Shown here: positions 13,806 to 19,880 of the stretch, in pieces | Position numbering within the stretch: the stretch's first letter is position 1 | How the letters are laid out: the number at the start of each line of letters is the position of its first letter | Assembly: GCA_913050645.1 (NCBI GenBank) | Contig: CAJXAG010000017.1 | Span: 1-21,475, forward strand | Length of the DNA stretch: 21,475 bases | Source of the DNA: an uncultured bacterium | GTDB taxonomy: Bacteria; Patescibacteriota; Minisyncoccia; Phycocordibacterales; UBA918 | Direction of reading: 5' to 3' | The notes under the pieces: model-generated | What the model was told of the DNA's origin: nothing | Seen by the model: the letters and a program-made list of their open reading frames with translations, nothing else | Databases searched by the model: none | Program-made: the position numbers and the translations under genes

Positions 13806-14879
13806 TTAGTTTTGTGTTACGAGTTTTTGAGCTTCTTCAACGAGCGTTATAACGTCCGTAAAGCGTTCATTACGAGTAGACCCTAAGACTGCAACGACGA
13901 TAGGACGATTCAGTCCTGCATCAAAAGCGACAACTAAGTTTCCACCCGCTAAATCAGTATAACCAGTCTTGGAGCCAATCAGCCCAGGAATCTGGTTAAT
14001 GTAATAGTTCGTATTCTGAGTGTCATGGTACGTCCCGTCAGCACTGTATACCCGAGCATCGTTCTGTGTAGTGTAGGTAAGGATGTCCGGCTTTTGTGTG
14101 ACAATATGTTCCATTAAGAACGCCATATCTTTTGCGGACCCTTCTGCGCCACTTTCGGTCTGTGAAATATCTAGGCCCGTTGGATTCTTGAAGCTAGTGT
14201 TATACAACCCAAGCTCCTGTGCACGGATGTTCATGGCATATACAAAAGAGTTAGCACCGTTAGTTGAGAGTGTGTTACCTGCAGCAGCAGCTAGTGCGTA
14301 TGCTCCGTCGTTTGAAGAAGACATGAGCATAAGGTCTGTTAATGCAAGACGTTCAAAAGTTTCGCCTTGTATGAGACCGCTATTGCCGTATTGGCGTATT
14401 GCCTCATCCTCAATAGCAACGAGGTCTTGTTCTTCAAGAATTTCATATGCTACCAGCGCAGTCATAAGCTTCGTGACCGAAGCAAGTGGTAATGGTTTCT
14501 GTTCATTCTTTTTATAAAGCGCACGTTGGTTTTGTATGTCCCAAACAAAAGCGGCTTCAGCGCGGATGGTAATATCAGCAAATGGTTCTCGTGCTGATTG
14601 TGTATTTGACGCTTGTGGCCCAAGATCAGCTTCGCTTTGTAGTATTGGAACAGCCGCAGGAATAGCCTCCGCGTCTGTTTGAAATAAGGCAACCACTTTC
14701 GGGGTAATGACGCCTCCCAAAAGTAAGAAAAGCAACACAGCCAAAAGGCTTAGCTGTTGCCACACAGGAATTTTTCCTGAGTCAATACTCTCGGTTTCAT
14801 CAGTAATAAAAACATGATCCGCCTGTGGCATTACCATTTCCTCAGCTTCAGTTGTGTCGTTCTGGAGTTCTTCAGTCAT
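13806..14879 (-). CDS. D-alanyl-D-alanine carboxypeptidase (S11 penicillin-binding protein)
   Basis: A DacA/DacF-type enzyme that trims the terminal D-Ala of peptidoglycan stem peptides outside the membrane. The 357-aa protein has an acidic cytoplasmic N-terminus (1-35), one membrane anchor (about 40-66), a linker, then the catalytic domain with SxxK (Ser134-Lys137, SVTK), SxN (Ser188-Asn190) and KTG (304-306). The C-terminal beta domain of DacA appears short or absent. ATG 14879 lies one base after the scpB stop; an upstream in-frame start at 14930 would overlap scpB by 50 bases and is rejected. It is co-transcribed with scpB and mraY by spacing. Confidence 0.92.
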   Translation of the reverse strand: MTEELQNDTTEAEEMVMPQADHVFITDETESIDSGKIPVWQQLSLLAVLLFLLLGGVITPKVVALFQTDAEAIPAAVPILQSEADLGPQASNTQSAREPFADITIRAEAAFVWDIQNQRALYKKNEQKPLPLASVTKLMTALVAYEILEEQDLVAIEDEAIRQYGNSGLIQGETFERLALTDLMLMSSSNDGAYALAAAAGNTLSTNGANSFVYAMNIRAQELGLYNTSFKNPTGLDISQTESGAEGSAKDMAFLMEHIVTQKPDILTYTTQNDARVYSADGTYHDTQNTNYYINQIPGLIGSKTGYTDLAGGNLVVAFDAGLNRPIVVAVLGSTRNERFTDVITLVEEAQKLVTQN

Positions 14880-14880
14880 G

Positions 14881-15465
14881 TTATGTATTTTCTTGATCTG
14901 CTTCTTGTTCAAACTTCTCAAGTTGATCAAGCACTGTCGCGTAGTTTGGTAGTCCTGTCTTGTTCGTTACCCCAAGGTGAGACAAAAGCTCGTGAGTAAT
15001 TGCGAAAGTATGACTCTTCCCTTCTGTGTTGCGTTCAACAAGTCCGCGTACCATCAGGTTTCGGAGAATAAATGCTGAATTTACGCCACGGATACGGTCG
15101 ATCTCAACACGACTGATTGGTCCTTTGTACAGTACGATGGCAAGTGTTTCTGCTCCCGCTTTTCCGATGTCACGCTTCAGCTCGTCTTTGCGTACTCCTT
15201 CAATAAGATCATCAAGTTCGGGGGCAGTTACTAACTGTGCCTGCGTGTCAGTAAGTGCAAGGCGGATAGCACCCGCTTGCAAGCGTTCTTGCAGTGCCTT
15301 AAGAGTTGTTTCAAGTACCTCATCTTTCACATCAAAAATCTTCTGTAATTGCAAAAAACTCACCGGTGCGGCTTTATAAAATAACAACCCCTCAATTTGT
15401 TGAGATAGGTTTATCCCGTTAGAAACGGGGTGTGCCTTGTTATTTTCTGCTGTTTCTGATTCCAT
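14881..15465 (-). CDS. scpB: Segregation and condensation protein B
   Basis: ScpB pairs as winged-helix dimers with ScpA and SMC in the condensin complex. The 194-aa protein matches the family in ILYKGPISRVEIDRIRGVNSAFILRNL-like regions (the core is AIVLYKGPISRVEID at about 109-123) and ends in a short acidic tail. An N-terminal extension MESETAENNKAHPVSNG precedes the conserved start. Here the codon after SNG is ATA, so translation must begin at ATG 15465 and read through the CTAACGGG motif. scpA, usually next door, is 1.9 kb away on the same strand. Confidence 0.92.
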   Translation of the reverse strand: MESETAENNKAHPVSNGINLSQQIEGLLFYKAAPVSFLQLQKIFDVKDEVLETTLKALQERLQAGAIRLALTDTQAQLVTAPELDDLIEGVRKDELKRDIGKAGAETLAIVLYKGPISRVEIDRIRGVNSAFILRNLMVRGLVERNTEGKSHTFAITHELLSHLGVTNKTGLPNYATVLDQLEKFEQEADQENT

Positions 15466-15508
15466 AAGCTCAATAAATATGCATACCCGTGGTTTCTAAC
15501 GGGGCCAT
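15415..15508 (-). promoter_or_regulatory. Inverted-repeat leader of scpB
   Basis: The - strand arms are CCCGTTAGAAAC (complement of 15492-15503) and GTTTCTAACGGG (complement of 15415-15426), a perfect 12-bp pair enclosing the scpB ATG. Each arm can also form a small local hairpin (CCCGTT-TCT-AACGGG on the right, CCCGT..ACGGG on the left), so alternative folds exist. A 12-codon ORF (starts MAPLETT at 15508) begins just before the left arm. Confidence 0.75.
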
Positions 15509-15529
15509 ACCGTTGTATTTATTAGCTGA

Positions 15530-15538
15530 ATTATAGCA
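15530..15538 (-). promoter_or_regulatory. Extended -10 promoter of scpB
   Basis: On the - strand TGC-TATAAT (complement of 15530-15538) is a consensus extended -10. RNA would start near 15523, about 15 nt before the leader ATG at 15508. It probably drives scpB, dacA, mraY, ftsW and murG. Confidence 0.6.
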
Positions 15539-15679
15539 ATTTATACCTATTTCTGCATTTTGAGTTATAAAGTATTTACAAGTGAGCAAAGTTGTGTCAT
15601 TAAATTTATAATCTTACTTTTACACAGTGAAGTAGTGTGAATGGAGGGTTGACCCCACCCTTACTTTTTTACTAGCATG

Positions 15680-15912
15680 GTCCCCAAATGCCCCGTGGGC
15701 TCTGCCCCGGGTATGAAAGGGACTTAAAAATGAGTTTGGTGCAGTGAGAAAGTGCTGTAGCACTTTCGCAAGAGGTTGCCAGCTATTCTTTACAATAGCG
15801 TCAACCTAAACAGTTTCTGTATGAAACGAAACCTTAGCTAGCAAAGAACCCCTGGTTCCACCCCAGAGGTGATGTGGGCAAATGCCCCATCACCTCTGGG
15901 GTGGGGTTCTTT
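15680..15912 (+). ncRNA. Train of five hairpins inside the 449-bp element
   Basis: In order: GTCCC/GGGAC (15680-15684 with 15719-15723) enclosing CCCG-T-GGGC-TCT-GCCC-CGGG (15692-15711); GAAAGTGCT/AGCACTTTC (15748-15767); AGGTTG/CAACCT around GCTATT/AATAGC (15773-15807); GTTTC/GAAAC (15813-15827); and a 70-nt hairpin (15843-15912) with a 16-bp perfect stem, an inner GGGC-AAAT-GCCC and an outer AAAGAACCC/GGGTTCTTT that looks like a terminator. Strand and function are uncertain; no known RNA family motif was found. Confidence 0.4.
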
Positions 15913-15944
15913 ACTGTCGGTTTCTAGCTGTTTTCTTCTTGTGA

Positions 15945-15971
15945 GTGCTACTTAATTTTAGTAAGTAGCAC
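15945..15971. repeat. 9-bp inverted repeat GTGCTACTT/AAGTAGCAC
   Basis: A perfect stem (15945-15953 with 15963-15971) with a 9-nt loop and no T run, inside the 449-bp element. The rest of the element up to 16080 shows nothing else. Confidence 0.5.
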
Positions 15972-16102
15972 CTTGCTATGTGGGTACATCAAAGCCGACG
16001 TTTTACTTTGCTTAATCACACTGGTATATGTGTTGAGACTTTTGTAATTCTCTGATAAAGGTTAATTATTCGAGATATACAGTAAAAAAGTAAGGGTCGG
16101 GG

Positions 16103-16131
16103 TTGACAATTATTCTAATCCATGCTATTGT
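16103..16131 (+). promoter_or_regulatory. Near-consensus sigma-70 promoter of the GC-rich RNA
   Basis: TTGACA (16103-16108), 17-bp spacer, TATTGT (16126-16131). The predicted start is near 16138, three bases before the closing stem of the RNA. Confidence 0.8.
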
Positions 16132-16137
16132 TTTGAA

Positions 16138-16598
16138 CAGTCAGGTCGCGGCACATGCCGCCGCGAAAACGGCGCCGACTTCGGCGGCGATTCGGACACG
16201 CGAAAGTGCGGCCGGGGGCACTCCTTCAGGGAGCAGCCGCCCGCCGGCACATGGCCGCCGGTTCGAAGTCTCAATCTGCCCTATAGGCGAGGCTGGACCG
16301 GGGCGAATAGCCCGCCGTCGCGACCTGACACCCTCAATCATGAGGTTACTGGAGAAAGAACCTGCACACCGGTATAAAATTGCAGCAATGTTCAACCGCA
16401 CCCAACGCACAGCCCGCGTCTGAGTGCACTTCTGGGAGGAATACGGCACATGAAATTCACCAGGAAATAGCGTAGTCAGCAAGCTGCGCGCACCAACCCG
16501 GCCTAGGCTGCATATCAGTCAAGGTTCGTCGAGACCAATTCGGTCATTACGGGACTTGCTCATCGGGCGCATCCACAGTGGTGCGCCCCTTTACTTTG
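16138..16598 (+). ncRNA. Candidate large structured RNA, family not recognised
   Basis: A GC-rich segment, unlike the surrounding DNA, runs from a strong promoter to a terminator. The first 188 nt are closed by a perfect 10-bp stem TCAGGTCGCG/CGCGACCTGA (16141-16150 with 16319-16328). Inside are two look-alike hairpins with ACAT loops (GCGGC-ACAT-GCCGC at 16148-16161; CCGGC..GCCGG at 16244-16260), a CGCCG-ACTT-CGGCG hairpin (16174-16187) and CTCC-TTCA-GGGAG (16221-16233). CCTCA-ATCA-TGAGG follows at 16332-16345. The motif CGGCACATG occurs three times. I looked for RNase P, tmRNA, SRP and 6S landmarks and found none. Reading frames over it are not protein-like. Confidence 0.6.
16565..16598 (+). 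terminator. Terminator of the structured RNA
   Basis: GGGCGCA (16565-16571) pairs with TGCGCCC (16582-16588), with an inner CCAC/GTGG, followed by CTTTACTTT. Confidence 0.75.
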
Positions 16599-16647
16599 TA
16601 TGTAATATTTTAAAAGAAATACATCTTCTAAAGTCCACCATGTCTCA

Positions 16648-16860
16648 TGCACCTATACTCATTAATTTTCTGGATCGCTTCGACAGGAGTCTCGCGAAGA
16701 CGAAAAAATCTTCGATTTTTCCGTAGATGGCAACAAAGTTGGCGTCATTGCGAGCTTCTGCGAAGTATACCCAACTCCTAATGAAGTTAGGGCTGGGCAA
16801 TCCAGATCGTTTATGGTTGGAGTATAACTTCGTTGTTGAGTTTTAATGAGCATAGGTACC
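16648..16860 (+). mobile_element. MITE-like palindromic element, copy 2 (213 bp)
   Basis: Alignable end to end with the copy at 1535-1745 in the same orientation. The inverted ends are TGCACCTATACTCATTAA and the complement of GGTACCTATGCTCATTAA. The A/T-rich hairpin stem differs from copy 1 by paired changes (ACC/GGG became ATC/GAT), which keeps the fold. The flanking 5-mers (TCTCA and CATCA) do not match, so this copy is older or rearranged. A - strand frame of 63 codons within it is repeat-encoded and not a gene. Confidence 0.82.
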
Positions 16861-16878
16861 CATCATTACTTCAATGAA

Positions 16879-16907
16879 TTGACTTTCTATATATTTCTAG
16901 TTTAATA
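16879..16907 (+). promoter_or_regulatory. Promoter of the small membrane protein
   Basis: TTGACT (16879-16884), 17-bp spacer, TTAATA (16902-16907), starting 18 bp after the repeat's end. Confidence 0.6.
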
Positions 16908-16941
16908 GCTTAGATTTGGTCTTTCTAAAGGAGTAAAGCTT

Positions 16942-17316
16942 ATGTATCTGCTATCTGGTCTGGATATAGTCATTGTGGTAACGATATTGTACCTGACGAT
17001 CGGTCTCTATTCCGCACGCGCTACAACAGTTCTGGTCAATGGTGGCTTGATGTGGCAAGAATCAACGCTATGGCAGAAGTTTCAGCGAATGGTTCTGTTT
17101 CCGGTGCAGACGTTGGGTGCGTTTTTGCATCCACATCCGATTTCGACACCGCTTGCGCGACTACAGCCTTCATATGAATTGCTTGCACAGAAAAACCCGA
17201 CCTTTTATTGCATATTCTTGTGGCCGCTGACAGTCATTTTGTTTGCTGGTCTGGTGATTGCACTTGCTCTCTCGGCTGTCTGGGCGTTACTTTCTTGGCC
17301 CTTTCATCGTCGCTAA
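16942..17316 (+). CDS. Small two-helix membrane protein of unknown function
   Basis: The 124-aa protein has an N-terminal membrane segment (about 5-24, LSGLDIVIVVTILYLTIG), a soluble middle with WQKFQRMVLFPVQTLGAFLHP, and a C-terminal hydrophobic segment (about 88-118) before a basic end FHRR. I do not recognise the family. AAGGAG (about 16928-16933) sits at a good distance before ATG 16942. It has its own promoter and a strong terminator, and is the only + strand gene among - strand neighbours after 4602. It lies between scpA and scpB with repeats and an RNA candidate, as if part of an inserted island. Confidence 0.75.
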   Translation: MYLLSGLDIVIVVTILYLTIGLYSARATTVLVNGGLMWQESTLWQKFQRMVLFPVQTLGAFLHPHPISTPLARLQPSYELLAQKNPTFYCIFLWPLTVILFAGLVIALALSAVWALLSWPFHRR

Positions 17317-17320
17317 CAAA

Positions 17321-17350
17321 AAAACGCGTCCAACTGGACGCGTTTTCTCT
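17321..17350. terminator. Bidirectional terminator between the small membrane gene and scpA
   Basis: AAAACGCGTCC (17321-17331), AACT loop, GGACGCGTTTT (17336-17346), then TCTCTTT. Both convergent genes end within 5 nt of it. Confidence 0.92.
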
Positions 17351-18103
17351 TTACCTATAGCGTGGCATCTGCGCCTGCTCTTGCTCTATCTCGATCTCAT
17401 CAAAGCGCTTGAGTTGTGCCACGAGAATATTTCCCTGTTTGACAGACTCAAGTACCGCAAGAAATCCAACAATCACATGTGTTTTTTCAGCGCTGTCTTC
17501 AAGCAGTTCACTAAAGCGAAGCTTCATTTGGCTTTCGATCCGACTGTGTAGCCGTCCCATCATCTCCTCAAGTGAAATTATTTTCCGTACCTGCACTTTC
17601 GGTCTCACTTCCTTTTTCGGAAGTTTTACAAGCACCTCACCAATTGCTGCTTCAAGTGCTTCTGTGGTAGTAAATTTGTCGGTCACAAACAGCGGCCGAT
17701 CGCTTTTTACAAACTGTCGTTCGTGCGTCATTGTTTTGCCAAAGGTGTCAGCTACATCATTTGCAATGTCTCGATACAGTGCGTAGCGACGCAAACGCAG
17801 CTCAAGGTCGTCAATCCCCTCCTCTTCCTCGGCCGTAAGTTCAAGAATCGGCAATAATGACTTTGACTTGATAAGTAACAGCGTGGATGCAAGCTGCACA
17901 AACGCAGCGGTGTTTGGCAGTGACAGTTCCTGCATGACCGACACATGTTGCATGTATTCGTCAGTTACTTCCGCAAGAGAGATGTCATTAATCAACAACT
18001 TCCGCTTCTCAACCAAATCTAAAAGGAGGTCCAGCGGTCCTTCAAACGCATCTGTTTTTATCTCAAAATGCTCCACCGTTGCCGCAGAGGTTTCTTCATC
18101 CAT
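17351..18103 (-). CDS. scpA: Segregation and condensation protein A
   Basis: ScpA is the kleisin that bridges SMC heads. The 250-aa protein has the family N-terminus FEGPLDLLLDLVEKRKLLINDISLAEVTDEY (core FEGPLDLLLDLVEK at about 19-32), which binds the SMC neck and ScpB, the segment LASTLLLIKSKSLLP, and a C-terminal winged helix (FLAVLESVKQGNILVAQ) that binds the SMC head. Length is normal. ATG 18103 puts the motif at the usual distance. Its promoter seems to be an extended -10 directly upstream (TGC-TAGAAT). Unusually it is not followed by scpB. Confidence 0.93.
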   Translation of the reverse strand: MDEETSAATVEHFEIKTDAFEGPLDLLLDLVEKRKLLINDISLAEVTDEYMQHVSVMQELSLPNTAAFVQLASTLLLIKSKSLLPILELTAEEEEGIDDLELRLRRYALYRDIANDVADTFGKTMTHERQFVKSDRPLFVTDKFTTTEALEAAIGEVLVKLPKKEVRPKVQVRKIISLEEMMGRLHSRIESQMKLRFSELLEDSAEKTHVIVGFLAVLESVKQGNILVAQLKRFDEIEIEQEQAQMPRYR

Positions 18104-18112
18104 ATTGAGGTT

Positions 18113-18121
18113 ATTCTAGCA
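18113..18121 (-). promoter_or_regulatory. Extended -10 of scpA
   Basis: On the - strand TGC-TAGAAT, 9 nt before the ATG at 18103, so the mRNA would be nearly leaderless. Between it and pepA lies TTAACA-AG-TGTTAA (18152-18165), within a longer GTTTTTAA/TTAAAAAC inverted pair. Confidence 0.45.
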
Positions 18122-18220
18122 TGCAAAAAGAGTGGAAAAGTACGCCAGTTTTTAACAAGTGTTAACGACATTAAAAACAGGTGCTCCTGGGCTGAAAGTT
18201 TTCCGCTCTTCTTAAGGTAG

Positions 18221-19651
18221 CTAGTTTTCTTCAGCAAATCGGGTGAGCATGCGTACTGGCTCTCCGGTTGCGCCTTTAGCGAGCTTATCACTTGGGATTG
18301 ATTCCATGCGTGGTGCTATATCGATGTGCGCCCATAGTGTTTTCTTTGGTGCAAAGTTCTGTAGAAATGCACCCCCTTCGATGACTCCTCCCCATCGTGA
18401 AAAGTTTACCGCGATGTTAGAGAGGTCAGCACGAGTTGACTTCAAGGGTGCTTGATACTCGTCCCAAAGTGGTAACGGCCACATGTAGTCTCCGGAGGTT
18501 TCTCCAAGTTCTTGCAGTATGTTTTGAAGCTTCGTGTCCTTGGTCATAATAGCTGAGGCATGTTGTCCAAGTGCAACCAGTGATGCACCGGTGAGTGTCG
18601 CGATGTCGAGCACCACTTTTGGATTGTATCGTTCGCTGTACGTCAGTGCGTCTGCGAGCACCATGCGTCCTTCGGCATCGGTGTGGAGCACCTCAACTGT
18701 TTTTTCGTTCATGGCTTTTACAATATCTCCTGCACGCATAGCACTATCCGAAACAGCGTTTTCTGCGGCTGGAATAATACCAATAACATTTTTCTTAAAA
18801 CCTAGCTTTGCAATTGCTGCAACAGCACCAATGACTGTTGCGCCACCAGTCATATCCATGTGCATGTCATGCATGTGTCCCGATGGTTTTACATTCAGAC
18901 CCCCTGTGTCGTATGTTACTCCCTTGCCGACATAGACGATCGGCTGCTTTGCTTTTGACTTCTCGTCTTTCTTTGGCTTCCCTGCTCCCCAGTACTCCAT
19001 CACAATCAGCTTGGTTTCGTGCTTCGTACCACCTCCAACAGCCAACAGGAGGCCCATTTTGAGCTTCTGTAGCTCTTTTTCACCTAATGTTTTAACCAGT
19101 ACCTTTGTACCTAAGACAGCCTTTTTTGCAGCATTTCCAAGCTTTACCGGCGTCATGTCTTCTGCAGTAGTGTTTGCGATGTCCCGTGTGACATTTGCTG
19201 CAGCACCAACGACCAGTCCTGCCTTAAAAGCAGCAAGATCTTTACCTTTGAGGTCACCACAAACAAGAATTTCTTTGAGTTCTTTTTTCTTCGATTTCTG
19301 TGTTTTGTACTTGGTAAATTCGTATGTTGCAAGTTGTAGGTTTTCACCAAGGGTTCGATAGAACCATTGTGATCCTTTTTCTTCAAGTTTTGGACAACCC
19401 ATAGGTCCAAGGTGAATAGCTAAGTGTTCGATTTGATGTGACTTTGCTGCTTGTACAATACTGCGTACAAGTGTGTGGAACTTACGTGGTGTAGCATTTT
19501 TTCGCTTCCCAGCTCCCATACGGTATTCAAGATGACCATCGGCAGTTTCAACCAGTCGATGCCAGGAAGTACTGTCTTCGGTCAGAATAAGACGAGTATA
19601 TTTCTTTGGTTGTTCAGCGAGTGCTTTTTTGGAAATGGTAAATTTTGTCAT
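18221..19651 (-). CDS. pepA: M17 leucyl aminopeptidase
   Basis: A cytosolic two-metal aminopeptidase of the PepA family. The 476-aa protein has a divergent N-terminal domain (1-150) and the catalytic domain with ligands Lys243 and Asp248 (VGKGVTYDTGGL), Asp266 (MDMTGG) and Asp325/Glu327 in HTDAEGRM, where the family usually reads NTDAEGRL; Arg329 is kept. A Lys-rich insert (GKPKKDEKSKAK) lies at about 225-235. ATG 19651 is preceded by TACAAT as a possible -10, with a poor -35 and no clear Shine-Dalgarno sequence. Confidence 0.93.
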   Translation of the reverse strand: MTKFTISKKALAEQPKKYTRLILTEDSTSWHRLVETADGHLEYRMGAGKRKNATPRKFHTLVRSIVQAAKSHQIEHLAIHLGPMGCPKLEEKGSQWFYRTLGENLQLATYEFTKYKTQKSKKKELKEILVCGDLKGKDLAAFKAGLVVGAAANVTRDIANTTAEDMTPVKLGNAAKKAVLGTKVLVKTLGEKELQKLKMGLLLAVGGGTKHETKLIVMEYWGAGKPKKDEKSKAKQPIVYVGKGVTYDTGGLNVKPSGHMHDMHMDMTGGATVIGAVAAIAKLGFKKNVIGIIPAAENAVSDSAMRAGDIVKAMNEKTVEVLHTDAEGRMVLADALTYSERYNPKVVLDIATLTGASLVALGQHASAIMTKDTKLQNILQELGETSGDYMWPLPLWDEYQAPLKSTRADLSNIAVNFSRWGGVIEGGAFLQNFAPKKTLWAHIDIAPRMESIPSDKLAKGATGEPVRMLTRFAEEN

Positions 19652-19683
19652 AGTGAGAGTATTGTATCAGAGTCTATAAAAGC

Positions 19684-19712
19684 TTGACATAATAGTATTA
19701 TTCTGATATGAT
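19684..19712 (+). promoter_or_regulatory. Consensus-like + strand promoter between pepA and aspS
   Basis: TTGACA (19684-19689), 17-bp spacer, TATGAT (19707-19712). No long + strand gene follows, only a 28-codon ORF and a terminator. Confidence 0.75.
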
Positions 19713-19738
19713 TCATCGCAGAATAGTTCTTTTACCTA

Positions 19739-19825
19739 ATGAACATGGCGACAATCATGCTGGCCACGAGTTCTCTAGGCCTATTGGGAGGCAAATATTT
19801 TTTTGAGGCTAATATCCTCATGTGA
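19739..19825 (+). CDS. Possible 28-aa hydrophobic peptide
   Basis: ATG 19739 opens MNMATIMLATSSLGLLGG and ends with YFFEANILM: one hydrophobic helix, like type I toxin or small membrane peptides. It lies about 20 nt after the predicted RNA start. There is no Shine-Dalgarno sequence. The function is unknown, and the ORF could be chance. Confidence 0.3.
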   Translation: MNMATIMLATSSLGLLGGKYFFEANILM

Positions 19826-19842
19826 AAGTTGACATCTTTTAC

Positions 19843-19880
19843 AAAAAAAAGCGATCGCAAATTTGTGATCGCTTTTTCCT
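19843..19880. terminator. Bidirectional terminator downstream of aspS
   Basis: AAAAAGCGATC (19846-19856) pairs with GATCGCTTTTT (19867-19877), with a symmetrical CAAATTTG centre, an A-run on one side and a T-run on the other. The aspS stop is 4 nt away. Confidence 0.9.

Larger units (their letters stand above)
15654..16102. mobile_element. 449-bp non-autonomous element with inverted ends and TTGAC duplication
   Basis: The left end CCCACCCTTACTTTTTTACT and the right end, read in reverse complement as CCCCGACCCTTACTTTTTT and on, share a 17-bp perfect core ACCCTTACTTTTTTACT (15657-15673; complement at 16081-16097). Direct repeats TTGAC flank it (15649-15653 and 16103-16107). It has no ORF of note. 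The right TTGAC is the -35 of the promoter at 16103, so the duplication appears to have preserved that promoter. Confidence 0.7.
19719..19880 (+). ncRNA. Candidate ~160-nt transcript, small RNA or mini-mRNA
   Basis: The DNA from the promoter at 19684 to the terminator at 19846 would give an RNA of about 160 nt with short hairpins (TGGC/GCCA, GCCT/AGGC, GAGG/CCTC). It includes the ORF at 19739. It is transcribed opposite to both neighbours. It does not resemble SRP or 6S RNA. Confidence 0.4.

Noticed and set aside
15843..15912. CRISPR repeat or phage attachment site
   Set aside because: It is a single long hairpin, not a spaced array; no repeat-spacer pattern exists anywhere in the window.
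16255..16275. tRNA T-loop-like GGTTCGAAGTC in the RNA candidate
   Set aside because: No matching D-arm, anticodon arm, acceptor stem or CCA, and position 60 is not a pyrimidine; tmRNA ends are also absent.
16103..16482. Two long overlapping frames (+ 106 aa, - 113 aa) across the GC-rich RNA
   Set aside because: Both are Arg/Ala/Pro-rich, overlap each other on opposite strands, have no ribosome site, and coincide with strong RNA stems; GC-rich DNA lacks stops by chance.
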